DNA of 64,000 bases from Paraburkholderia silviterrae. Its GTDB lineage: Bacteria > Pseudomonadota > Gammaproteobacteria > Burkholderiales > Burkholderiaceae. Below, one piece after another: positions 53,870 through 62,456 of this stretch (position 1 is its first letter; every line of letters begins with the position of its first letter). Location of the stretch: the NCBI RefSeq assembly GCF_004353915.1, contig NZ_SMRP01000015.1, positions 136,145 through 200,144 of the forward strand, read 5' to 3'. The position numbers were made by a program, and so were the translations under genes. The notes beneath the pieces were generated by a model that had not been told where the DNA came from, did not search any database, and worked only from the letters and a program-made list of their open reading frames with translations.

Positions 53870-55253
53870 GCGTCCCGAAAGCGTACAGATCAACGCCTAT
53901 GACGGCACAGGGACGCTCACGAGCGACCTGCCGTCCAGAACACCATGGGGGCAGAGGCAGAAGGACCAGAGCATTACCCGGTTTCTGGGTCCGGCGGTCG
54001 CGGCCGACTTGCGCGACTGGCAACATCCGGAAGTTGGCTGGGGCGTGATTCTTCCCGACGACGACAGCGTGCCGATCGAGGCGCGCGCCAGAGGCGAAGA
54101 CGCCCACCCCGCGATCCAGAAGCTGCTGGCTCATCGCTCAGGCGCACCCGTGCTGCGCTGGCGCGAGGAATTCGGGCAGGATTACCTGCGGCGCTACTAC
54201 GTGGACGGCAGATTTCACGATCTTTCGGCGGCCGCCATCAAGCCGGGGGTTCAGGATGGACATATTCCGCGCTACCTGCTCATCGTTGCCGGTCCGCAGG
54301 CGATTCCCTGGTCGGTCCAATACGCGCTGAACATGTCGACCTTTGTCGGGCGAGTCGAGCCATCGGAGATGTTATCCGCGTATGTCGATGCCTTGATCGA
54401 CGATTGGGCCGGCTTCGAATGCCATCCCGAATGGCCCGTTGTCTGGAGCGTCAATCACGGCAGGCCCGACATTACCAACCTGATGCAACGCGCCATTGCG
54501 GACATTCTCTGGAGCAAGTTCGCAGCGGACCCGGAGTTCAAGGGCGAGCGCATCGAAAATCAGCTCGCCACGCGCGAGAATCTTTGCGCCGCGCTCATCG
54601 AACGTTCACCCGGTCTGGTGATCACCACGAGCCACGGCACCACTGGCCCGACGAGCGACGCGCAACGCTTGAAGCGGCAACTGGGCTTGCCGGTGGACGC
54701 AAACTACACGTCGCTGAATCTTGCCGATCTCGCGAACTGGAAGCCGGCGGGCGCGATCTGGTATGCGCACGCCTGCTGCTCGGCGGGATCGGACAGCACG
54801 ACGCGCTATGAGGGTCTGCTTCCCGAGGACAGTTCGATCAGCAGGATGCTGGCGAATGTGGCCAGCACCGCAAAAGCCATGATTGCACCGCTTGCGCTTT
54901 CGCTGATAGGGGCGGTGGCGCCTTTGCGGGCTTTTGTCGGTCACGTCGAACCCACATTCGACTGGACCTTGCGCGATCCCGCGAATGGTCAGGGCGTGAC
55001 GCATGCACTTTGCACCGCGCTCTACGACAACCTCTACCAGCCCGATCGCCGCACGCCCATTGGCTACGCCTTGCGCGGCATTTTTTCGGAGGCCGGCGCC
55101 TATTACGGAGCCGTGCGCAACGCCATTGAGGGTATCAACAACAATGTCCCCGGCATGCGCGATCACGCGCTCTACAACCGGCTGGTCGCGATGGATCGCC
55201 AGACCACGGTGATCATCGGGGACCCGACGGTGTCGTTGCCTCGCCCGACCTGA
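53853..55253 (+). CDS. Caspase-like / C25-type cysteine protease
   Basis: A 466-residue protein, distinct from the CHAT protein before it. The catalytic pair is His261 in VITTSHGTTGP and Cys308 (or Cys309) in WYAHACCSAGSDS, in the order and spacing of gingipain/C25- and caspase-fold proteases. LLIVAGPQAIPWSVQYAL, the H-G loop and the terminal TTVIIGDPTVSLP are also C25-like (the I-I-G-D-P-T segment). GTG 53853 overlaps the CHAT gene by 17 bases and has TTGGAA upstream; TTG 53838 is the alternative. No secretion signal, unusual for C25 enzymes, which are normally exported. Confidence 0.7.
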   Translation: MPQLIERPESVQINAYDGTGTLTSDLPSRTPWGQRQKDQSITRFLGPAVAADLRDWQHPEVGWGVILPDDDSVPIEARARGEDAHPAIQKLLAHRSGAPVLRWREEFGQDYLRRYYVDGRFHDLSAAAIKPGVQDGHIPRYLLIVAGPQAIPWSVQYALNMSTFVGRVEPSEMLSAYVDALIDDWAGFECHPEWPVVWSVNHGRPDITNLMQRAIADILWSKFAADPEFKGERIENQLATRENLCAALIERSPGLVITTSHGTTGPTSDAQRLKRQLGLPVDANYTSLNLADLANWKPAGAIWYAHACCSAGSDSTTRYEGLLPEDSSISRMLANVASTAKAMIAPLALSLIGAVAPLRAFVGHVEPTFDWTLRDPANGQGVTHALCTALYDNLYQPDRRTPIGYALRGIFSEAGAYYGAVRNAIEGINNNVPGMRDHALYNRLVAMDRQTTVIIGDPTVSLPRPT

Positions 55254-55306
55254 ATGCGTGAGTTCAAGCGCGGGACATCTGCTTTTTGAAGATCCAGGAG
55301 CGCGTC

Positions 55307-56512
55307 ATGCAAGAAGCGTCGTCCGCGATTTCCAGTAGTCGCCACTCGCTGTTCATGTTGCGCAGTGATCGCCTTCGACCTGGCGATATCCTTTTGACCC
55401 GCTCGCCAAACGCGCTCGTGAGCGAGGCAATCCGGTCGATCACCTCCATCAAGCTTCTTGCGGGCAGAGGACTGGAGGGGCGAGAGGAATTCAGCCACGC
55501 TGCGATATGTGTGGCGCATGGCACATTCGTCGAGGCGCTCGGGTCCGCCGGTGTGTGCCGATTGGCGATTCGCCAGACGGCGGCAAAAGACCGGAATAAC
55601 ATCCGTGTCCTGCGGTTGAAATCAGAAGTCCAAAATGCCCATCGTATAGCCGAACAGGCCGGCAAGCTGGCCGAGGAGTTCATGTATCGCCGCTATGCGA
55701 ACTGGCGGCGCTTTGGCGGCATGCTGGTTGGCGCCATGCAGGATTCAGTGCGCGAGCGCCTGTTCTGTTCTCAACTGGTGACGGCTGCCTATGAGGAAGC
55801 CGGATTGCGCCTGTTCGACGATGTGGCTCCCGAGCAGGTCACGCCCGGAAGGTTGACGCGCTGCGAGTTGCTTGACGACGTCACCGATGAATGCGTTACG
55901 CACCTGAGCACTGACGACGAGCCCGAGTTTTATCTGGATGGGGCCGAACGCGGCGAGCGCGAGCACACCCAGGAATCAAAGGACTTTCAGGCAGTGTTGA
56001 GCAGCAGGGCGGTCCGTAAGGCACTTCACAGGCTCGGTATCGCCAGGCCGCCTGCCACGCTATTGATGCTGCAGCGGATATTGATCGACACGCGCGATGC
56101 GAGCTTGAACGATGCGATTCGGAAGGGCCTCCATGAACGCGGATATCGGGAAGTCGAGTCGAAGAAGCAGGTCGAAGACGCGCATTGCTTATTGAGCGCT
56201 ACCGAAGAGAATCTAGCCAGAATCACGAAGGAATGCCCCTCCATGAGCGACGACGTACTCTGGTTCTGGCTCACAGACGCCCGGAATACTGTCGTCATGT
56301 TGAACGAAGACTTGGCTACGCGATGGGAGCAAGTGCGTGGTTACCGGACGATCCTCGAACGGACTCGCCTCAGCACCTTTGGATTGCTCCTCGCCCTCTG
56401 GGAGCGCAGAGCGCTGTTTAACGAAACGGCGAAGGAGCTGAAAGTTGCGGAATTTCAGGTCCTGTTCGCTGAAGCCGAGCGACGCGGGCAGATCGTCGAT
56501 GGCGGCGGCTGA
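55307..56512 (+). CDS. Permuted NlpC/P60 (YiiX/C92-type) cysteine hydrolase
   Basis: A 401-residue protein. Residues 12-190 are a circularly permuted papain-fold domain: LRPGDILLTRS, His64 in EFSHAAICVAHG and Cys154 in ERLFCSQLVTAAYEEAG. Members act as peptidases, amidases or lipid acyltransferases. Residues 210-401 are an additional helical region (SSRAVRKALHRLGIARPP, WFWLTDARNTVVMLN), which is not seen in short YiiX proteins. ATG 55307 has AGGAG six bases upstream; TTG 55286 has no ribosome site. The 53-base gap after the C25-like gene is the largest in the operon, but no terminator is seen. Confidence 0.75.
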   Translation: MQEASSAISSSRHSLFMLRSDRLRPGDILLTRSPNALVSEAIRSITSIKLLAGRGLEGREEFSHAAICVAHGTFVEALGSAGVCRLAIRQTAAKDRNNIRVLRLKSEVQNAHRIAEQAGKLAEEFMYRRYANWRRFGGMLVGAMQDSVRERLFCSQLVTAAYEEAGLRLFDDVAPEQVTPGRLTRCELLDDVTDECVTHLSTDDEPEFYLDGAERGEREHTQESKDFQAVLSSRAVRKALHRLGIARPPATLLMLQRILIDTRDASLNDAIRKGLHERGYREVESKKQVEDAHCLLSATEENLARITKECPSMSDDVLWFWLTDARNTVVMLNEDLATRWEQVRGYRTILERTRLSTFGLLLALWERRALFNETAKELKVAEFQVLFAEAERRGQIVDGGG

Positions 56513-56566
56513 CAAGTAAGCGTGCCTGCCTGAGCGAACAGGAAGGGGGGGCCGGCCCGTGCGTCT

Positions 56567-57340
56567 TCAGCGCTCGTGCGGCGCGTTGAAGCGGTCCACC
56601 AGCACGGTGAGCAGATCGATCGGCAGCGGGAATACGATGGTCGAGTTCTTGTCGGCGGCGATGGTGGTGAGCGTCTGCAAATAGCGCAGCTGCATGGCCT
56701 GCGGCTGCAGCGCGAGACGCTGGGCGGCCTGCAGCAATTTTTCGGATGCCTGCAGCTCGCCTTCGGCATGGATCACTTTCGCGCGGCGCTCGCGCTCCGC
56801 CTCGGCCTGGCGCGCAATGGCGCGGATCATGTTCTCGTTGAGGTCCACGTGCTTGATCTCGACCGTGGAGACCTTGATGCCCCAGGCGTCGGTCTGCGCG
56901 TCGAGCGTCTTCTGGATATCGGCGTTCAGCTGGTCGCGCTCCGCGAGCAGCGTGTCGAGTTCATGCTTGCCGAGCACCGCGCGCAGCGTCGTCTGCGCGA
57001 GCTGGCTGGTCGCTTCGAAGAATTTGGCCACTTGAATCACGGCCTTTTCCGGATCGACCACGCGAAAGTAGACCACGGCGTTGACCTTCACGGAGACGTT
57101 GTCGCGCGTGATCACGTCCTGCGAGGGCACATCGAAGACGACCGTGCGCAGGTCGATGCGCACCACCTGCTGCACGACCGGGATGATGAACACGAGCCCC
57201 GGCCCCTTGACCTTCCAGAAGCGGCCGAGCATGAACACCACGCCGCGCTCGTACTCCCGGAAGATGCGGATGGCCGAGAAGGCGAGCAGGATGGCCGCCA
57301 CCATCAAAATGCTCGTGAAGCCGAAGGTGTAGCCGATCAT
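56567..57340 (-). CDS. Stomatin-like SPFH protein (slipin)
   Basis: A 257-residue membrane protein. One N-terminal hydrophobic helix (residues 8-26), then SPFH domain (FREYERGVVFMLGRFWKVKG, GPGLVFIIPVVQQVVRIDLR, VDLNENMIRAIARQAEAER) and a short coiled coil (HAEGELQASEKLLQAAQRL). ATG 57340 overlaps the NfeD-gene stop by ATGA. The pair with NfeD is a classic: NfeD-type proteases cleave slipin and the two form membrane microdomain assemblies. Confidence 0.93.
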   Translation of the reverse strand: MIGYTFGFTSILMVAAILLAFSAIRIFREYERGVVFMLGRFWKVKGPGLVFIIPVVQQVVRIDLRTVVFDVPSQDVITRDNVSVKVNAVVYFRVVDPEKAVIQVAKFFEATSQLAQTTLRAVLGKHELDTLLAERDQLNADIQKTLDAQTDAWGIKVSTVEIKHVDLNENMIRAIARQAEAERERRAKVIHAEGELQASEKLLQAAQRLALQPQAMQLRYLQTLTTIAADKNSTIVFPLPIDLLTVLVDRFNAPHER

Positions 57341-59058
57341 GGATGACCTCCCTGATGCGCTTCGTGCGCTTGTTGTTCGTTTGCGTTTTTTCTGCCCCAT
57401 CTGCCGCGCTTGACCGGCAGCGGCGGGGTTTCTTCTAGCGGCGCGACGCTGAGCAGCAGGCCCTCGCGCGCCGTCACGCGCACGCGGCTGCCGGCGGCGA
57501 GCGGCACGGCGCAGGCGACACGCCAACGCTCGCCATGCACGAGCGCCCAACCGGAGGCCAAAGCCGAGGCCGAAGCCGCCTGGCTGGCGGCGCCGGGTGG
57601 CTGGGCGAGCGCCGCGGCGGCGGACGGGCGCTCGGGCTTCAGGCCGTCGTCGATGACCTGGCCGATGCTGCCGACCATGGCCTCCGAGCCGGTCACCACG
57701 GGGCGCCGCCGCGCGCGCAGCGCCACGGTCGAGACGGCCGCGACGAACGCCGCGCCGCCGAGCGCGAGCCCCGCGATCAGCGGCACCGGAATGCCGTAGC
57801 CGGGCACGTCGGTGTTGATCAGCATGAGCGCGCCAACGGCAAACGCGACGATGCCGCCAAAGCCGAGCACGCCGAAGGTGGGCAGGAACGCCTCGGCCAC
57901 GAGGCACGCGAGCCCCAGCATCACGAGGCCGAGGCCCGCGTAGTTGATGGGCAGGAGCTGCATCGCGAACAGGCCGATCAGCAGGCAAATCCCGCCGGCC
58001 ACGCCGGGCAGCACGAAGCCGGGATTCGCGAACTCGAAGAACAGCCCATAGATGCCGATCGTCAGCAGGATCAGGGCGACGTTCGGATCGGCCACGATGG
58101 AGAGGAAGCGGTTGCGCCAGTCGGGCGCGACGTACACGAGCGGCGCGTTCGCGGTGGCGAGGCGCACCGTGCCGGCCGCCGTGGTGACTTCGTGGCCGTC
58201 GAGCTTGCGCGCGAGATCGGCGGGGTCGAGCGCAATGAGGTCGATCACGTGCTGGTCGAGCGCCTCGCTGGCGGACAGGCTCACCGCTTCGCGGACCGCG
58301 CGCTCCGCCCACACGGCGTTGCGCCCGCGCAGCTGCGCGAGCCCGCGGATGTACGCGGCGGCGTCGTGCATGACCTTGCGGGCCTCGGTGGAGGCGTTGT
58401 CGTCGGGCTTGGCTTCCGGGGCGGCGGTTGGTGCGGCACCTGGTGGAGCACCAGGGATGGCGCCTGGTGTGGCGCCAGGGATGGCACCCGGTGCGGCGCC
58501 TGGTGCAGCGCCCGGGGTGGCCGCGGGGGTGGGCGCGCCGCCGCCACCGCCGATCCCGAGTTGCACCGGCGAGGCGGCGCCCAGGTTGGTGCCGGGGGCC
58601 ATCGCCGCGATATGGCTCGCATAGGCGATGTAGGTGCCTGCGCTCGCGGCGCGTGCACCGCTCGGCGCAACGAATGTGGCTACCGGCACAGGCGAGGCGA
58701 GGATCGCCTTGATGATCTGGCGCATCGAGGTGTCGAGGCCGCCGGGGGTGTCGAGCTGGAGAATCGCGAGCTGCGCATGTTGCTGCGCCGCATGCGCGAG
58801 CGTACGGACGATGAAATCGGCGCTCGCGGGGCCGATCGCGCCATTGACGGTCATGACCACGACCGCGCGCTGCGCCCCGGACGGCGCACGCGGGGCTTGA
58901 GCCATGGCGTTGAGCGCCGCAACCGCGGCGCAAACGACCAGCAGCGCCGCGAATACCGCGGCGCGTGCGAGCCGCGCCGGCAGCGGGTGGCGTGCCTGGC
59001 GGGCATGGGGCGGAGGCGCGTCGTGCTCCGCCGCCCGGGTGGGGCGATGAGCGCGCAT
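57337..59058 (-). CDS. NfeD-family serine protease (ClpP-fold + NfeD domain)
   Basis: About 573 residues. Basic N-terminus with signal-like helix (AAVFAALLVVCAAVAALNAM), ClpP/SppA-type serine-protease part with PGGLDTSMRQIIKAI and Ser in GARAASAGTYIAYA, a central Ala/Pro/Gly repeat linker (about residues 170-215), then several TM helices (LTIGIYGLFFEFANPGFVLP) and a cytoplasmic OB-fold NfeD domain near the C-terminus. Its operon partner is the slipin. ATG 59058 is used; TTG 59079 is an alternative. Confidence 0.9.
   Translation of the reverse strand: MRAHRPTRAAEHDAPPPHARQARHPLPARLARAAVFAALLVVCAAVAALNAMAQAPRAPSGAQRAVVVMTVNGAIGPASADFIVRTLAHAAQQHAQLAILQLDTPGGLDTSMRQIIKAILASPVPVATFVAPSGARAASAGTYIAYASHIAAMAPGTNLGAASPVQLGIGGGGGAPTPAATPGAAPGAAPGAIPGATPGAIPGAPPGAAPTAAPEAKPDDNASTEARKVMHDAAAYIRGLAQLRGRNAVWAERAVREAVSLSASEALDQHVIDLIALDPADLARKLDGHEVTTAAGTVRLATANAPLVYVAPDWRNRFLSIVADPNVALILLTIGIYGLFFEFANPGFVLPGVAGGICLLIGLFAMQLLPINYAGLGLVMLGLACLVAEAFLPTFGVLGFGGIVAFAVGALMLINTDVPGYGIPVPLIAGLALGGAAFVAAVSTVALRARRRPVVTGSEAMVGSIGQVIDDGLKPERPSAAAALAQPPGAASQAASASALASGWALVHGERWRVACAVPLAAGSRVRVTAREGLLLSVAPLEETPPLPVKRGRWGRKNANEQQAHEAHQGGHP
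58430..58525. repeat. Imperfect 15-bp minisatellite in the NfeD linker
   Basis: Near-repeats of GGTGCGGCGCCTGGT (plus strand) code the Pro-Gly-Ala-Ala/Ile tract of the linker. The unit is a multiple of three, so the frame tolerates copy changes. Slippage may change linker length between strains. Confidence 0.65.
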
Positions 59059-59129
59059 CGGAACGTCCGGGAGGGGCAAATGGCCCGATATTTAAGAGTA
59101 GGTGGTTTTGGGGAAAAGCGCGTCGTGCG

Positions 59130-60539
59130 TTATTGCGCGCCAGATTCCTTCCCCGCCCCTGGAAACGTCAGCGTGACGGCAAATCCGCCGTCCTCAGGAA
59201 AAGCGAAGCCAACGCGCCCATGGTGTGCCTTCATCACTTCCTGCACGATCGCGAGCCCCAGGCCCGAGCCGCTGCGGCGCGGTGCGCCGTCGGGCTCGAA
59301 GCGCTCGAACGGGCGCAGCGCGGCCTCCCAGTGCTCGCGCGCAATGCCGCTGCCGTTATCGGTCACCGTCAGCGTAGTCTCGCCGCGCAGGCCGGCCACG
59401 CGCACGACGATTTCATCCGCATTGCCGTGCAGCATCGCGTTGTGCAGCACGTTCGAGAGCGCCTCCTGCAGGCTGATCGGGTCACCGGCGATGGTCACGT
59501 TCGGCGCATCGCTTTCGAACGCCACCTGCACGTCGCGTTCGCCCGCCAGCGGAATCGTGCGCCCGATCGCTTCCCGCGCAAGCGCGACGAGGTCCACGGG
59601 CTGCAGCGGCACGGCCTCGGTGCGATGAATCACCATCGCGTGATTGAGCAGCTGCCCCGTGAGCCGGCCGACGTCCGAGCACGTGGTGCGCAACGCGTCG
59701 AGTCCTTGCGCGTAGCGTGCGGGATCGGTCTCGCCGCTGAGCAGCTCGATCTGCGCGTCGAGCCGCGCGATCGGCGTGCGCATCTGATGCGCGGCATCGG
59801 CAATGAAGCGCTGCATGGCCGTCATGCGCTCCGCGAGCCGGCCGATGAGGCCGTTGATGGCGCCGATGATTGCGTTGATCTCGCTGGGCGTGTCGTGCTC
59901 CACGGGCCGCAGGTCGGCGGGGTCGCGCGCGGCGATGATCGTCTCGATCTGCGCGAGCGGGCGCAGGCCGCGCCGGATCGCCAGCCCGCTTGCGCCAATG
60001 GCGAGCACGCTCATCATCAGGATCAGCGTCCATACCTTGAAGCTCATGTCGTTCGTCAGTTGCTGGCGCGCGTGCGTGGTCTGCGCAATCGTCACGACGG
60101 CCCAGCCGGGCGTGCGCTCCTCGGGCATGTAGCGGGCGATGGTGGCCGTGCGGATGCGCTGGCCCTGGTAGGTCCCGTTCGCGAATGCGGGGCCTTGCTG
60201 CGCGGCTGCCGTGCTCGCGGGGCCGGGCAGGTCGCCGTAGCCTGCCACCACGACGCCGCGCGAATCGGTCACCTTGTAGTAGACGAGGTCATAGCGCGAA
60301 AGCGAGGAGAGCGCGGCCACCGGCGGATTGAGCGCGAGCACGCCGCCCTGCACGTAGAGATTCTCGGCGAGCTGAATGGCGGCGCCCGCCAGCAACTGGT
60401 CGTAGGCGCGCTCCGCGGCGACGCCCGCGTAGTAGCGCGCGATGAGGGCGAGCGCCAGCGCGCCCGAGGCCACGACCAGCGCGATGAACAGCAGCGTGCG
60501 CCCGAGCAGCGTCTTGCGGAACCAGTCAAAGCGCAGCAA
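59130..60539 (-). CDS. Sensor histidine kinase (TctE/QseC-like)
   Basis: A 469-residue kinase. TM1 about residues 13-38 and TM2 about 168-190, with a periplasmic sensor between (about 130 residues, starting AAERAYDQLLAGAAIQLAEN). HAMP-like linker, HisKA with phospho-His in IADAAHQMRTPIARLDAQ, HATPase with NVLHNAMLHG, DNGSGI and RSGSGLGLAIVQ. It overlaps the regulator gene by 14 bases. TctE/TctD pairs answer to tricarboxylates; here the target is likely the neighbouring binding-protein gene. Confidence 0.92.
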   Translation of the reverse strand: MLRFDWFRKTLLGRTLLFIALVVASGALALALIARYYAGVAAERAYDQLLAGAAIQLAENLYVQGGVLALNPPVAALSSLSRYDLVYYKVTDSRGVVVAGYGDLPGPASTAAAQQGPAFANGTYQGQRIRTATIARYMPEERTPGWAVVTIAQTTHARQQLTNDMSFKVWTLILMMSVLAIGASGLAIRRGLRPLAQIETIIAARDPADLRPVEHDTPSEINAIIGAINGLIGRLAERMTAMQRFIADAAHQMRTPIARLDAQIELLSGETDPARYAQGLDALRTTCSDVGRLTGQLLNHAMVIHRTEAVPLQPVDLVALAREAIGRTIPLAGERDVQVAFESDAPNVTIAGDPISLQEALSNVLHNAMLHGNADEIVVRVAGLRGETTLTVTDNGSGIAREHWEAALRPFERFEPDGAPRRSGSGLGLAIVQEVMKAHHGRVGFAFPEDGGFAVTLTFPGAGKESGAQ

Positions 60540-61191
60540 TTTGATATCCCATCCCGCGCGCCGTGCGGATCTCGACCGAGCTGCCGTGCAGCTTTTTGCG
60601 CACGCGCGTGATGTACTGCTCGACGGCGTTCGTGCTGGGCTCGTTGCCGAAGCTGAACAACTGGTTCAGCAGATCGTCCTTCGAGAAAATGCGCTGCGGG
60701 CGGCTCGCGAGGATTTCGAGCAGCGCGAACTCCTGGCGCGAGAGCGCGAGCGGCTGGCCGTCGAGCTCCGCGAGCCGGCTGCTGCGATCGATTGCGAGCC
60801 CGCCCACCTTGACGAGGTCGTTGGCGTGGCCGCTGTTGCGGCGCAACAGCGCCTGCACGCGCGCTTCGAGCTCGCGATAGTCGAAGGGCTTGACGAGGTA
60901 GTCGTCGGCGCCGAGTCCGAGGCCGCTCACGCGGTCGTCGATCGCCGAGCGCGCCGTCACGAGCAGCACCGGCGTCGTGGAGCCCGCCGCGCGCAGATTG
61001 CGCAGGATCGCGAAGCCGTCCATCGAAGGCAGCATCACGTCGAGCACGACCAGATCGAAACGCTCGACGCCGAGCAGGCTGTTTGCGCTAGCGCCGTCCG
61101 CTTCGAGATCCACGGCGTGGCCGAGCCTCGTCAGGCGGCTGCGCATTGCCGCGCCGATTTGCGCGTCGTCCTCGACTACCAGAATGCGCAT
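60526..61191 (-). CDS. OmpR-family response regulator (TctD-like)
   Basis: A 221-residue regulator. Receiver domain with phospho-Asp in DLVVLDVMLPSMDGF and switch Lys in ADDYLVKPFDYRELE; winged helix C-terminal domain (LSRQEFALLEILASRPQRIF, then TRVRKKLHGSSVEIRTARG). Directly upstream of the kinase gene, with the divergent binding-protein gene 100 bases away and direct repeats between. Confidence 0.93.
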   Translation of the reverse strand: MRILVVEDDAQIGAAMRSRLTRLGHAVDLEADGASANSLLGVERFDLVVLDVMLPSMDGFAILRNLRAAGSTTPVLLVTARSAIDDRVSGLGLGADDYLVKPFDYRELEARVQALLRRNSGHANDLVKVGGLAIDRSSRLAELDGQPLALSRQEFALLEILASRPQRIFSKDDLLNQLFSFGNEPSTNAVEQYITRVRKKLHGSSVEIRTARGMGYQIAAL

Positions 61192-61249
61192 GATGCCGTG
61201 CCTGCCTTGTCGTTAATGATTGGATTTACGGGTTTTCCCGGGGAGCCGA

Positions 61250-61266
61250 TCTCAGCATTTTCTCAG
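61250..61266. promoter_or_regulatory. Direct repeat, candidate response-regulator site
   Basis: TCTCAG at 61250-61255 and 61261-61266, start-to-start 11 bp, one helical turn. Direct repeats at this spacing are typical of OmpR-type dimers. It lies between the divergent regulator and binding-protein genes. Confidence 0.45.
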
Positions 61267-61290
61267 ACTCGCCCGGTAACCTTGCGAACC

Positions 61291-62370
61291 ATGATTACCA
61301 GAACGCGAGGAGACGACAAGCCAGGGCAGCGAGCACGCGGCGCGCGCGAGCGCAAGGCGCCTTCGCTGCGGCGGCGTGCGCTCGTGGCGGCGGGGCTCGG
61401 TGCGGCGCTCGCGCCTGCGCTGGTGCTGTCGAGCCCGCGCACGGTGCGTATCTCGAAGGGCTATGGCCTGCTGTATTTGCCGCTGCTCGTCATGGAGCAG
61501 CGGCGCCTGTTCGAGCGGCATGCGGCGCGCCAGGGCTTGAGCGACGTGAGCGTGGACTGGACGCTGCTCGACGGCGGCAACTCGGTGGACGACGCCATGA
61601 TGGCCGGCACGCTCGACTTCGCGGCCGTGGGCGCGCCCGGCTTCATCGAGCTGTGGGCGAGGGCGCGCGGCATTCCGAACGTCGAGGTGATTGGTGTGAG
61701 CGGGCTTTCCACGACCGCGCTCTCGCTGAACACGAACCAGCCGCGTATCGCAACGCTTGCCGACTTCACGAGCGCCGACCGTATCGCCGTGCCGGGCATC
61801 CGCACCTCGCTCGCGGCGGTGGTCCTGCAGATGATGGCGAGCAAGCTGCTCGGACCGAAGCACTTCGCGCAGCTCGATTCGATCACCGTGAGCCTGCCGC
61901 ATCCGCAGGCGGTGCAGGCGCTGGTCCGGCGCGAGAACGGGATCACCGCGCATTTCGCGTCGCCGCCTTTTTCGGCGCTCGAATTGAAGCACCCGGGCAT
62001 TCATCGCGTCGTCAATTCGATCGACGTGCTGGGCCCGCTGACGCTCGATGTGGTGTACGCGCCGAGGCGCCTCGTGGATACCGAGCCCGCGCTCGTGCGG
62101 GCGTTCCTCGGCGCGCTCGACGAGGCGAACCGGTTGATCGTGCAGGACCGGCAGGCCGCGGCGGCCATCTATGTTGCCGCATCGGGGCTCGACGTTTCGC
62201 ACGAGGGCGTGATGCAGATGCTCGCCGCGCCCGAGACACGCTTTTCGGTGTGGCCCGAGCAGTTGATGGAGTACGTCGATTTTCTGTACATGGTGGGCAC
62301 GATCAAGTCCAGACCGCGCGCCTGGAACGAGATGTTCGCGAGCGTGCTGGGCGAATTTCATCCCTCCTAG
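61291..62370 (+). CDS. ABC-type substrate-binding protein (sulfonate/nitrate family-like)
   Basis: A 359-residue solute-binding protein. The N-terminus is long and basic (RRRALVAAGLGAALAPALVL) and may be a twin-arginine-like or Sec signal; mature VRISKGYGLLYLPLLVMEQR, then DAMMAGTLDFAAVGAPGFIE (the G-x-x-D-x-x-x-x-x NMT1/SsuA style). No permease or ATPase gene is adjacent, so it might work with a remote ABC transporter or as a sensor partner for the kinase. ATG 61291 lacks a clear ribosome site. Confidence 0.82.
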   Translation: MITRTRGDDKPGQRARGARERKAPSLRRRALVAAGLGAALAPALVLSSPRTVRISKGYGLLYLPLLVMEQRRLFERHAARQGLSDVSVDWTLLDGGNSVDDAMMAGTLDFAAVGAPGFIELWARARGIPNVEVIGVSGLSTTALSLNTNQPRIATLADFTSADRIAVPGIRTSLAAVVLQMMASKLLGPKHFAQLDSITVSLPHPQAVQALVRRENGITAHFASPPFSALELKHPGIHRVVNSIDVLGPLTLDVVYAPRRLVDTEPALVRAFLGALDEANRLIVQDRQAAAAIYVAASGLDVSHEGVMQMLAAPETRFSVWPEQLMEYVDFLYMVGTIKSRPRAWNEMFASVLGEFHPS

Positions 62371-62456
62371 CCGGCATGGCCATTTGAATTTCCGTTTGCG
62401 CCCGCAAGTCTGGGTGCGGCAACTAGAAGACGAAACAAAACCTGAAGGAGTCCATA

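Noticed and set aside
49411..56512. Type III-E CRISPR or gasdermin defence module
   Set aside because: CHAT protease is present, but there is no gRAMP-type effector, CRISPR array, TPR region or gasdermin-like pore protein nearby.
57535..59628. 697-residue plus-strand open frame
   Set aside because: Shadow of the NfeD and kinase genes; composition is Arg/Gly/His-rich without pattern.
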